Translations under genes and position numbers: made by a program
In this document: piece by piece, positions 1 through 6,196 of the stretch
Layout: the number at the start of each line of letters is the position of its first letter
How positions within the stretch are numbered: the first letter of the stretch is position 1
Notes under the pieces: generated by a model
Database searches by the model: none
Told to the model about the DNA's origin: nothing
Seen by the model: the letters and a program-made list of their open reading frames with translations, nothing else
Origin: Myxococcaceae bacterium
GTDB lineage: Bacteria; Myxococcota; Myxococcia; Myxococcales; Myxococcaceae
Assembly (NCBI GenBank): GCA_018262385.1
Contig: JAGSPQ010000066.1
Span: 1-9,135, forward strand
Reading direction: 5' to 3'
DNA: 9,135 nucleotides

Positions 1-8
1 GATGCGGG

Positions 9-1064
9 TCAGCCCAGCTTGAGCCGGGCGATCACTTCGTCCGTCGCGGCGACCGTCGAGAGCGTGCCCCCCAGATCCCGGGTCGTCTTCCCGTCGGCCA
101 CCGCCGACTGCACCGCCGCCTCGAGCGCGTCGGCCGACTTGCCGTGGCCCAGCTCGCGCAGCATCAGCGCGCTGGTGAGCAGGCTCGCCACCGGGTTGAC
201 GATCCCCTTGCCCGCGATGTCGGGCGCCGAGCCGTGCACCGGCTCGAACAGCGGGGTCGAGGTGGGGTTGAGGTTCGCCGACGGCGCCACCCCCAGCCCG
301 CCGGTGAGCCCGGCGCCGAGGTCGGTGAGGATGTCGCCGAACAGGTTGGTGGTGACGATCACATCGAAGTCCTCGGGCTTGATCACCAGCTGCATCGCGA
401 GCGCGTCGACGTAGTAGTGCCTGGCGTCGATCTCGCGGTACTCGATCTGGACCTCCTTGAAGGTCCGCAGCCACAGCTCGTGGGCGGCGATCGCGTTGCT
501 CTTGTCCGCCAGCGCCACCCGCCGCTTCCCGTTGCGCTTGGCCCACTCGAACGCGGCGCGGATGATCCGCTCGACCCCCTTGCGGGTGTTCACCTCTTCG
601 GCGAGCGCGACCTCGTCGGCGGTGCCCTTTTTGAAGACCCCGCCGATGCCGTTGTACATCCCCTCGGTGTTCTCCCGGAACACGACGAAGTCGATTTCCT
701 TGCGGCCCTTGCCCTTCAGCGGCGAGAGCCGATCGTCGAGCAGCCGGCAGGGCCGGAAGTTGACGTAGAGGTCGAGCCCGAAGCGCAGCCCGAGCAGGAT
801 CTCGCGGGCGTGCACCTGGCCGGGGACGCGGGGGTCGCCGACCGCGCCGAAGAGGATCGCGTCGTAGTCGTTGCGGAAGATCTCGATCTGCCCGGCCGGC
901 ATCGCCACCCCGGTCTTGAGGTAGCGCTCGGCGCCGAAGTCGAAGGAATCGAACTGCAGGCCCAGCTGGTGCGCCCCGTCGATCAGCGTCAGCACCCGCA
1001 CCGCCTGGGCGGTGACTTCGATCCCGGCGCCGTCGCCGGGGATCACTGCAATCTTGGCCACCAT
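9..1064 (-). CDS. Isocitrate/isopropylmalate dehydrogenase family enzyme (LeuB-like)
   Basis: A 351-residue beta-decarboxylating dehydrogenase, full length for the family, which oxidises and decarboxylates a (2R,3S)-2-hydroxyacid using NAD(P) and a divalent metal. Visible landmarks are the N-terminal IAVIPGDGAG, substrate-binding arginines R94 and R104 (NFRPCR), the catalytic tyrosine Y137 in RENTEGMY, catalytic K188 in LADKSN, and metal aspartates D220, D244 and D248 (TTNLFGDILTDLGAG). The adenine-binding stretch EPVHGSAPDIAGKG runs from 274 to 287. The loop before R94 reads HAREILLGLR, and the RENTEGMY and YVNFRP wording leans toward tartrate, malate or homoisocitrate-type relatives as much as true LeuB, so the substrate is open. 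No leuC or leuD is nearby. I chose the ATG at 1064 because GGGAG lies six bases upstream; the longer frame to 1145 adds residues not typical of the family. It follows the channel-like gene after a two-base gap, so translational coupling is likely. Confidence 0.88.
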   Translation of the reverse strand: MVAKIAVIPGDGAGIEVTAQAVRVLTLIDGAHQLGLQFDSFDFGAERYLKTGVAMPAGQIEIFRNDYDAILFGAVGDPRVPGQVHAREILLGLRFGLDLYVNFRPCRLLDDRLSPLKGKGRKEIDFVVFRENTEGMYNGIGGVFKKGTADEVALAEEVNTRKGVERIIRAAFEWAKRNGKRRVALADKSNAIAAHELWLRTFKEVQIEYREIDARHYYVDALAMQLVIKPEDFDVIVTTNLFGDILTDLGAGLTGGLGVAPSANLNPTSTPLFEPVHGSAPDIAGKGIVNPVASLLTSALMLRELGHGKSADALEAAVQSAVADGKTTRDLGGTLSTVAATDEVIARLKLG

Positions 1065-1066
1065 TT

Positions 1067-2122
1067 TCAGCTCCCGTGCAGGGACAGCGGAGGGCGCTCT
1101 TCGCCGGTGAAGGCGCGAAGTGCAAGGTACTCGTCGTAACGGCACTGCAGGGTCAGCGTGTCGCCCGAGACGATCTGGGTCGGCCCGGTCGGGTGGAGCG
1201 CCTCCGCGGCGCCCGGCTTGCGCAGCGAGAGGGTCAGCCCGCCGAACCGGTCGCGCACCGCCGAGACGTTGAGCTCGGCCAGCTTCGGGCCCGCGACGAA
1301 GGCCGAGACCACCATCAGGTGCTCGCCCACCGAGAAGCTGTGGATGATCCGCGGGTCGAGCGAGGTGAGCGCCAGGGTCTGACCGGCGAGCACCGAGGTC
1401 GAGTGGGCCTCGGCCCGGAAGTTCTCGCGCACCCGCTCGGCCAGATCTTCATCGAACAGCCGCATCACGATCCGGATCTCGGGGTTGGCCTTGCGGGCAT
1501 CGAGGCCGACGTTGATGTTCCCCAGGTCGTCGTCGGTGCAGCAGACGATCGCCTGGGCGTGCTTCACGTTCAGCCGCGCCAGCGCCTTCGGGTTGCGCGC
1601 GTCGTCGAACAGCACCGGGATGTTGAGATCCTGCAGCTGGGTGGCGAACGGCGCGCCTTCGCGCTTCTCGATCACCACCACTTCCTTCCCCAGCGCAGAC
1701 AGCTGGTTGGCGATCCGGAAGCCGACCCTCCCCGCGCCGCAGATGATGATGTGGCCCCGCATCGATTCGGCGATCACTTCGATCCACTCCTTGTCGGACG
1801 TCTTCTTGGCGAAGAACAGGTAGGCGAACCGCACCACCCCGTCGACCACCGCCACCAGGCCGAAGGGAGGGATGAGGATGTTGAGCGCGACGATCGCCGC
1901 GCTGTCGACGTAGTCGAGCGAGGGCTGGCCGAAGAGCAGGAAGTAGACGTGGTTGAGCGCGCGGGCCCAGCCGATCGGGGTCGGGTAGAGGACGATGAAC
2001 GCCCACGGCAGCAGCCCGAACAGGATCAGCGCGAAGAGGAAGGTGATCCGGAAGCGCCGGGCAATGGCAGTGACGTAGCGAAGGCGGGTGGCCAGCGAAC
2101 GGCGCTGCGGGCGGAGCTGCAT
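1067..2122 (-). CDS. 2-TM potassium-channel-like protein with TrkA/RCK NAD-binding domains
   Basis: A 351-residue inner-membrane protein. A basic N-terminus (1-25) precedes TM1 (about 27-46), a pore-loop-like segment (50-75) and TM2 (about 76-104). Next comes a Rossmann TrkA_N/RCK_N domain starting at HIIICGAGRVG (124-134; glycines G129, G131 and G134, with acidic E152 ending the second strand, which favours NAD/NADH). A TrkA_C-like domain spans about 262-335. The topology is that of RCK-gated K+ channels (Kch/MthK class). However, the segment where TVGYG would sit reads FLLFGQPSLDY, so the canonical selectivity filter is absent. It could be a divergent channel, a non-selective pore or a membrane-anchored nucleotide sensor. 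The ATG at 2122 is the only good start, and its Shine-Dalgarno is weak (AGGGA, 12 bases upstream). It is the first gene of a pair with the dehydrogenase, and a palindromic operator ends 31 bases upstream. Confidence 0.82.
   Translation of the reverse strand: MQLRPQRRSLATRLRYVTAIARRFRITFLFALILFGLLPWAFIVLYPTPIGWARALNHVYFLLFGQPSLDYVDSAAIVALNILIPPFGLVAVVDGVVRFAYLFFAKKTSDKEWIEVIAESMRGHIIICGAGRVGFRIANQLSALGKEVVVIEKREGAPFATQLQDLNIPVLFDDARNPKALARLNVKHAQAIVCCTDDDLGNINVGLDARKANPEIRIVMRLFDEDLAERVRENFRAEAHSTSVLAGQTLALTSLDPRIIHSFSVGEHLMVVSAFVAGPKLAELNVSAVRDRFGGLTLSLRKPGAAEALHPTGPTQIVSGDTLTLQCRYDEYLALRAFTGEERPPLSLHGS
1071..1075 (-). promoter_or_regulatory. Ribosome binding site of the dehydrogenase
   Basis: GGGAG on the minus strand, six bases before the ATG at 1064. 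It lies inside the last codons of the upstream channel-like gene. It decides the start against the longer open frame that reaches 1145. Confidence 0.7.
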
Positions 2123-2217
2123 CGGCAGCCGCAGTCCCTAGCATGCGGGTGCGTACCACGAACGGGGTATTGCCCCTTCGCGCCCTCCCCGGCACCTTGG
2201 CCTGCGTGCGCCAACCC
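2123..2217. promoter_or_regulatory. Divergent control region between channel-like gene and methyltransferase
   Basis: These 95 bases separate the two start codons and should hold promoters for both directions. I see no convincing -35/-10 pair on either strand. The clear element is the palindrome at 2154-2169, described separately. The methyltransferase frame is open back to an ATG at 2143, which would put the palindrome inside the coding region; I prefer the ATG at 2218. Confidence 0.5.
2154..2169. promoter_or_regulatory. Palindromic operator copy 1, NarL/LuxR-type 7-2-7 site
   Basis: The sequence is TACCACG-AA-CGGGGTA. The arms pair at six of seven positions (TACCxCG/CGxGGTA). Both heptamers are identical to those of the copy at 4075-4090, as are flanking bases (G before, TT after). 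Two heptamers around a two-base spacer, with TAC and GTA ends, is the arrangement known for NarL/NarP-type operators. The centre lies about 40 bases upstream of the channel-like start and about 56 upstream of the methyltransferase start. The binding protein is inferred: the GerE-type regulator encoded at 3216-4034 is the obvious candidate. Confidence 0.68.
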
Positions 2218-3246
2218 ATGCCCCCCAACCCCGTTGCTGGTGAAGCCCCCTGCGTCGACGATCGCCTGCTGTGGTCGCTGTGGCTGTCGCCGGCCTGGCT
2301 GCCGAGCGTCACCGCCGCCGACGAGCTCGGCCTGTTCGACCTGCTCTCCAGGCGCCAATCGGCCACCGCCGCCGAGCTGGGCGCGGGGCTGGAGTTGAGC
2401 CCCCGGGCGATGCGGGCGTTGCTGGGCCTGCTGGCGCCGCTGGGCCTGGTGCGGCAGCAGGCCGGCAGCTTCGCGCTGACCGAGCCGGCGCGCGCCTACC
2501 TCGTCTCGACCAGCCCGTTCTACTGGGGCCCGGCGCTGGCGCCCCACAAGCGGGTGCCGATGTCCCACGCGCAGATCCTCGAGGCGCTGCGGCGCGACCA
2601 GCCGGGGGGAGACACCGACGCCGCCGCGATGTGGCAGGCGCCCGATCCGCTGATGTTGCGGATGTTCACCGCGGTGATGCACGCCCACTCGCTGCCCACC
2701 GCCAGCGCACTGGCGCGGTGCGACGGGTTCAGCGACGTGCAACAGCTGCTCGACGTGGGCGGCGGCTCAGGCGCCTACTCGGTGTGCCTGGCGCTGCGGC
2801 ACCGCCAGCTCGAGTGCACCGTGCTCGAGCTGCCGGCGATGACGGAGATCACCGAGGAGTACCTCGCGGCCTCTGCGACCTGCGGCCGGGTGCGGACCCA
2901 TTCGGCCGACATGTTCGTCGATCCGTGGCCCGGGGGGCACGACGCGGTGTTCTTCAACGACGTGTTCCACGACTGGCCGCAGCCGAAGTGCCAGCTGCTG
3001 GCGCGCAAGGCGTTCGAGGCGCTGCCCAGCGGGGGGCTGGTGTTCCTCCACGAGATGCTGCTCGACGCCGGCCTCGATGGGCCGCTCGAGGCCGGCGGGT
3101 ATTCGATGATGATGCTGGTCGCGACTCCCGGCCAGCAGCTGTCGGGAACCGAGGCGCGAGAGCTGCTGGCCGGCGCCGGCTTCGTCGACACGATCATCGT
3201 CCCCACCGTGCACCACTACTCGCTGGTGTCGGGCCGCAAGCCCTGA
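2218..3246 (+). CDS. SAM-dependent O-methyltransferase (Methyltransf_2 family, dimerising)
   Basis: A 342-residue protein of the class that includes hydroxyindole, hydroxyneurosporene (CrtF) and polyketide O-methyltransferases; it would transfer a methyl group from SAM to a hydroxyl of a small, often aromatic molecule in the cytoplasm. The N-terminal winged-helix dimerisation domain (about 12-96) contains ATAAELGAGLELSPRAM. The SAM site is LLDVGGGSGAY (177-187), with E204 in VLELP where relatives usually carry Asp. DMF at 231-233 follows, then VFHDWP (249-254) with the general-base candidate H251, and SGGLVFLHE (271-279). The substrate cannot be told. Start choice is uncertain because no candidate has a Shine-Dalgarno: ATG 2218 fits the domain edge, while GTG 2206 and ATG 2143 are alternatives. 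The 3' end overlaps the convergent regulator gene by 31 bases. A palindromic operator lies 48 bases upstream. Confidence 0.87.
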   Translation: MPPNPVAGEAPCVDDRLLWSLWLSPAWLPSVTAADELGLFDLLSRRQSATAAELGAGLELSPRAMRALLGLLAPLGLVRQQAGSFALTEPARAYLVSTSPFYWGPALAPHKRVPMSHAQILEALRRDQPGGDTDAAAMWQAPDPLMLRMFTAVMHAHSLPTASALARCDGFSDVQQLLDVGGGSGAYSVCLALRHRQLECTVLELPAMTEITEEYLAASATCGRVRTHSADMFVDPWPGGHDAVFFNDVFHDWPQPKCQLLARKAFEALPSGGLVFLHEMLLDAGLDGPLEAGGYSMMMLVATPGQQLSGTEARELLAGAGFVDTIIVPTVHHYSLVSGRKP

Positions 3247-4034
3247 ACCAGATCCGAGTCGGGCGTCACCACCGTCGCCCGCCCGGTGGCGCCGAAGCGC
3301 GCCGCCAGCTCGACCCGCGAGTGCACCTTGAGCCGGCGGAAGATCTTCTTCATGTGCGAGCCGATCGTCGTCTCGGACAGCTGGAGCCGTTCGGCGACGT
3401 TGGTGTCGGAGAGGCCGAGCATCACCAGCCGGACGATCTGCCGCTCGCGTGCGCTCAGCTGGGCCAGCTCGGCCTCCTGAGGCAGCGTCGGGCGGACGCC
3501 GCAACCCTCGGCGAGCGCGATCGCTCCCCGCAGCGTCTGGGAAGCCTGCTCGGCGACCTGCTTGAGCGGCACGGCGAAGCGGGCCAGCGCCTGATCCGAC
3601 GGGCTGCCGAGCCCGACCGAGATCCACCCGATCGGCCGGCGATCGGCGCCGGTGAGAAACACGTGCAGCAGCGACTCGATCCCGGCAGGGGTGAAGAGCA
3701 CCCGCTTCAGCTCGAGGTTCATCTCGCGATCCGGCGAACGATCGAGCGGCGCGTACACCTCGGCGGAAGGCGCGCCCGCGCTCATCCCCTCGGTGGTCTT
3801 CTCGATTCGCGGCAGGAAGCGAACGAACAGCTGCTCGGTCAGCGGCTGGTGCGACCGGGGCGAAGTGCCGGCCTGGGCAGCCAGGTAGTCCTGTGGAGGG
3901 CAGGTGACCACCGTGACGTACTCCGCCTCGGCCGCCCGGCGCACCGCATCCGCAAGTTGTGCGCGCCACTCCTGGGCCGCCAGCAACCGCTGCGCGGCGG
4001 CCTCGGCGGCCCGCCACCGGGTCATCGGCTCCAT
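3216..4034 (-). CDS. LuxR/NarL-type (GerE HTH) transcriptional regulator
   Basis: A 272-residue regulator. The C-terminal GerE helix-turn-helix (193-248) is textbook: LSARERQIVRLVMLGLSD, then NVAERLQLSETTIGSHMKKI, ending RRLKVHSRVELAAR. The N-terminal 190 residues are not a response-regulator receiver: there is no acidic pair or phospho-Asp pattern. They also lack clear autoinducer-binding hallmarks. The stretch GWISVGLGSPSDQALARF (136-153) plus the following helix resembles the end of a GAF-like domain, so a small-molecule or redox sensor is possible; this is a guess. The gene diverges from cheA, and a 7-2-7 palindrome of the kind bound by this HTH class lies about 40 bases upstream, suggesting autoregulation and control of the che operon. 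ATG 4034 is preferred; a GTG directly before it (4037) is an alternative. Its last codons overlap the methyltransferase gene tail to tail. Confidence 0.85.
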   Translation of the reverse strand: MEPMTRWRAAEAAAQRLLAAQEWRAQLADAVRRAAEAEYVTVVTCPPQDYLAAQAGTSPRSHQPLTEQLFVRFLPRIEKTTEGMSAGAPSAEVYAPLDRSPDREMNLELKRVLFTPAGIESLLHVFLTGADRRPIGWISVGLGSPSDQALARFAVPLKQVAEQASQTLRGAIALAEGCGVRPTLPQEAELAQLSARERQIVRLVMLGLSDTNVAERLQLSETTIGSHMKKIFRRLKVHSRVELAARFGATGRATVVTPDSDLVQGLRPDTSE

Positions 4035-4074
4035 CACGGCATTTTCACCAGCGATTGCAGCAAGTTGAGTGGAG

Positions 4075-4090
4075 TACCACGTTCGGGGTA
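4075..4090. promoter_or_regulatory. Palindromic operator copy 2, NarL/LuxR-type 7-2-7 site
   Basis: The sequence is TACCACG-TT-CGGGGTA, matching the copy at 2154-2169 at every position except the two central bases, and in the same orientation. The shared block extends to GTACCACG..CGGGGTATT. The centre is about 48 bases upstream of the regulator ATG and about 63 upstream of the cheA ATG. Two such copies, each in a divergent promoter region flanking a GerE-type regulator, argue for a real operator and not a chance match. Confidence 0.72.
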
Positions 4091-4127
4091 TTTCGAGACC
4101 GGTTCGCGATCGACGCTAATTCTAGAC

Positions 4128-4142
4128 CTCCGCTTCGCGGAG
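4128..4142 (+). promoter_or_regulatory. Hairpin pairing the cheA Shine-Dalgarno
   Basis: CTCCGC-TTC-GCGGAG forms a perfect six-base-pair stem with a three-base loop. The right arm contains GGAG, the only ribosome-binding-like sequence before the cheA ATG at 4146, and ends three bases before that ATG. In RNA the stem would mask the site. Whether it regulates translation is inference. Confidence 0.4.
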
Positions 4143-4145
4143 ACA

Positions 4146-5669
4146 ATGAGCTTCGACGAACTGGCCGCAGATTTTGCACGAGAAGCGCTGAGGTTGATCA
4201 GCCAGCTGGAAGCGGCGCTGCTCCGCCTCGAGGCGCTCGACCCGTCGGAGGGCGAGGCGGACGCGCTGACCGCGCTGCGGGTGCTCCACACCCTCAAGGG
4301 CAACGCGGGGCTGCTGGGCGCCGACCGGCTCAGCACCACCTTGCATCGGCTCGAGACGCTGGCGGGCGCCGGCCGGGATCAGGTGCCGGTGCTGCTGGGG
4401 GCGATCGACGCGGTGCGGCTCGAGGTGCGGCGGATCCTCGAAGGCGGGAAGGCGGGCGAGCCGTCGGCCGGGCTGATCGCGCTCGAGGCGGCGCTGGCCG
4501 CGGGCACCGCGGAGGCCTCGGCGGCCGGCGGGTTCGATCTGGCGCCGGAGGTCACCGTGCCGCAGCAGCGCCTCGACGCGCTGGTGGCGGCGGCGGGAGA
4601 CCTGATCATCCACAACGCGCAGCTGCAGCGCGGGGTCGCCCGCGGCGCGTCGCTGGCGCAGCTCCACGCCCGCGCCGACCGCTTCGACTCGGCGGTGAAG
4701 CTGATGCACGAGCTGGTGCTGGCGGTGCGCACCGTGCCGATCGGCCAGCTGCTGGTGAAGTGCGAGCGGCTGGTGCGCGACGAGGCGAAGCGCCAGCAGA
4801 AGCAGGTGCGGCTGGTGATCGACGGCGAGCGCACCGAGGCCGACAAGGCGGTGCTCGATCTGCTCGCCGGGGTGCTCGCCCACCTGGTCCGCAACGCGAT
4901 CGTCCACGGGCTCGAGCCGGCCGAGGAACGGATCGCGAACGGCAAGTCGCCCGAGGGCCGGCTGACCCTCTCGGCCCACTCGGCGGGAGATCGCTTCCTG
5001 CTGTTCGTCGAGGACGATGGTCGCGGCCTGGATCGCGAGGCGATCGCCGCCCGCGCCGGCGCGATGGGGCTCGATCCGCAGGCCGAGGCCGAGGCGCTGA
5101 TCTTCGCGCCGCGCCTGTCGACCGCCTCGCTCACCGAGGCCGCCGGCCGCGGAGTCGGGCTCGATGCGGTGCGCCGCACGGTGCTGTCGATCGGCGGGAC
5201 GATCGGCGTGTGGACCCTGCCCGGCCTGGGCACCCGCTTCACCCTCACCATTCCCAGCAGCATCGCGGTGCAGCGGGCGGTGCTGTGCGAGATCTCGGGC
5301 GAGACGTTCGCGCTGCCGCTGACCGCGATCCTCGAGACGGTGCGGCTCGACCGGTCGCGGGTGCGCTGGCTCGGGCACGGCCAGGCGCTCGAGCACCGCG
5401 GCGCGCTGGTGCCGCTGATCGACACCCGGGCCGCCCTCGGCACGCGGCAGGACACCGCGGCCTACGCGGTGTTCCTCAGCTCGACCAGCGTGGCCGCTCT
5501 GCCGGTCGACGCGCTGCTCGATCAGCAGGACTTCGTCTTTCACGCGCTGGAGAAGCGGATCGCCGGCAACGCGCCGATCTCGGGCGCGGCGCTGTTGTCC
5601 GACGGGCGGGTGGTGCTGCGGCTCAACCCCGAGCCGCTGGTGAAGTCGGCGACCGAGGCGAGGGCCTGA
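4146..5669 (+). CDS. cheA: Chemotaxis histidine kinase CheA, lacking P2
   Basis: A 507-residue cytoplasmic kinase that autophosphorylates in trans and passes phosphate to response regulators under receptor control. Domains are P1/Hpt (7-100) with phosphoacceptor H48 in LHTLKGNAG; a linker (101-133) too short for the P2 response-regulator docking domain; P3 dimerisation (about 134-200); the P4 kinase domain (about 200-370); and a CheW-like P5 domain (372-500). In P4 the N box is [12 protein letters not shown] (H246, N250, H254), G1 is DDGRG (290-294) and G2 is GRGVGLD (334-340). The F box reads IFAPRLSTA, where E. coli-type enzymes have GF in place of RL; the first phenylalanine (F320) is kept. 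All catalytic motifs remain, so the kinase should be active. The ATG at 4146 starts right at the P1 helix; the frame is open much further upstream but that is only GC bias. It is the first gene of the operon, and its stop overlaps the cheW start (TGATG). Confidence 0.95.
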   Translation: MSFDELAADFAREALRLISQLEAALLRLEALDPSEGEADALTALRVLHTLKGNAGLLGADRLSTTLHRLETLAGAGRDQVPVLLGAIDAVRLEVRRILEGGKAGEPSAGLIALEAALAAGTAEASAAGGFDLAPEVTVPQQRLDALVAAAGDLIIHNAQLQRGVARGASLAQLHARADRFDSAVKLMHELVLAVRTVPIGQLLVKCERLVRDEAKRQQKQVRLVIDGERTEADKAVLDLLAGVLAHLVRNAIVHGLEPAEERIANGKSPEGRLTLSAHSAGDRFLLFVEDDGRGLDREAIAARAGAMGLDPQAEAEALIFAPRLSTASLTEAAGRGVGLDAVRRTVLSIGGTIGVWTLPGLGTRFTLTIPSSIAVQRAVLCEISGETFALPLTAILETVRLDRSRVRWLGHGQALEHRGALVPLIDTRAALGTRQDTAAYAVFLSSTSVAALPVDALLDQQDFVFHALEKRIAGNAPISGAALLSDGRVVLRLNPEPLVKSATEARA

Positions 5670-6196
5670 TGGAGCTCGCCAACGATCCGAAGCGGCTGGT
5701 GAAGTTCCTCGAGGGCACCGCCTCGCCGGCCCACACCGCGCCGGTCGTCCCCGAAGAGACCCGCTGCCTGGTCGTCTTCTGTCTGGGCGACGAGCGGTTC
5801 GCGCTGCCGGTCACCACCGTGCGCGAGGTGGTGCGGGTGGTCCACCTCACCCGGATTCCGCAGGCGCCCGAGCACGTCCGCGGCGTCCAGGGCCTGCGCG
5901 GGCTGGTGCTGCCGGTGCTCGAGGTGCGCACCCGGCTCGGGCTGCCCGCGCTCGAGCCCACCCCCGCTTCGCGGATCATCGTCGTCGAGGCCTGGAGCCG
6001 GCTGGTCGGCCTGCTGGTCGACTCGGTGCAGCGGGTGGTCCGGCTGCCGCTCTCGCTGATCCAGCTTCCTCCCCGCGACATCGTCGGCCGTCTCTCCGGG
6101 CACGTCTGCGCCGTCGCGGACACCGGCTGGGGGATGGCGCTGGTGCTCGACGTCGACCAACTGCTCGTCCTTTCCCAGCCCCCCGAGAGTCCATGA
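5669..6196 (+). CDS. cheW: Chemotaxis coupling protein CheW
   Basis: A 175-residue adaptor that links CheA P5 to the receptor tip in chemosensory arrays. The CheW domain occupies about 31-170, after a short hydrophilic N-terminal extension. It opens with [17 protein letters not shown] and carries the hallmark [19 protein letters not shown] (73-91), where most CheWs have NLRG for GLRG. Strands follow at RIIVVEA and [14 protein letters not shown], and the C-terminal helix region is LVLDVDQLL. The start ATG overlaps the cheA stop by one base, with AGGG and GAGG just upstream inside cheA, and the stop overlaps the mcp start (ATGA). Together with the CheA and the MCP it should form the core signalling unit. 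No second CheW is seen in the window. Confidence 0.93.
   Translation: MELANDPKRLVKFLEGTASPAHTAPVVPEETRCLVVFCLGDERFALPVTTVREVVRVVHLTRIPQAPEHVRGVQGLRGLVLPVLEVRTRLGLPALEPTPASRIIVVEAWSRLVGLLVDSVQRVVRLPLSLIQLPPRDIVGRLSGHVCAVADTGWGMALVLDVDQLLVLSQPPESP

Larger units (their letters stand above)
4035..4145. promoter_or_regulatory. Divergent control region between regulator gene and cheA
   Basis: These 111 bases hold the palindrome at 4075-4090 and a hairpin at 4128-4142, each listed separately. On the plus strand, the AT-rich patch TAATTC (4117-4122) is the only plausible -10 for cheA. No matching -35 is visible, which would fit an activator-dependent promoter with the palindrome near the -35 region. 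Nothing convincing is seen toward the regulator gene beyond TGCAAT on the minus strand. The promoter assignments are weak. Confidence 0.45.

Noticed and set aside
144..1139. Plus-strand open frame of 331 codons over the dehydrogenase gene
   Set aside because: The dehydrogenase on the opposite strand has all family motifs. The plus-strand product is repetitive H/R/V/D-rich shadow sequence.
2154..2169. Palindrome read as a LexA (SOS) box because of the central GAAC/GTTC-like bases
   Set aside because: The conserved part is the TACC...GGTA ends, and the copy at 4075 has TT at the centre. The neighbouring genes are not DNA-repair genes, and a GerE-type regulator gives a better fit.
2143..2217. 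Upstream in-frame ATG (2143) as methyltransferase start
   Set aside because: It has no Shine-Dalgarno, adds 25 residues before the family's usual beginning, and would place the operator inside the gene. It is kept as an alternative only.
4117..4122. TAATTC as a standalone sigma-70 promoter for cheA
   Set aside because: It is a fair -10 by eye, but no -35 lies at a normal distance. It is mentioned within the control region and not listed as a promoter.
2271..5669. Single plus-strand open frame of 1132 codons running through the methyltransferase, regulator and cheA
   Set aside because: Only the part from 4146 encodes a recognisable protein (CheA). The upstream part is arginine/alanine/proline-rich translation of other frames, typical of high-GC DNA with few chance stops.
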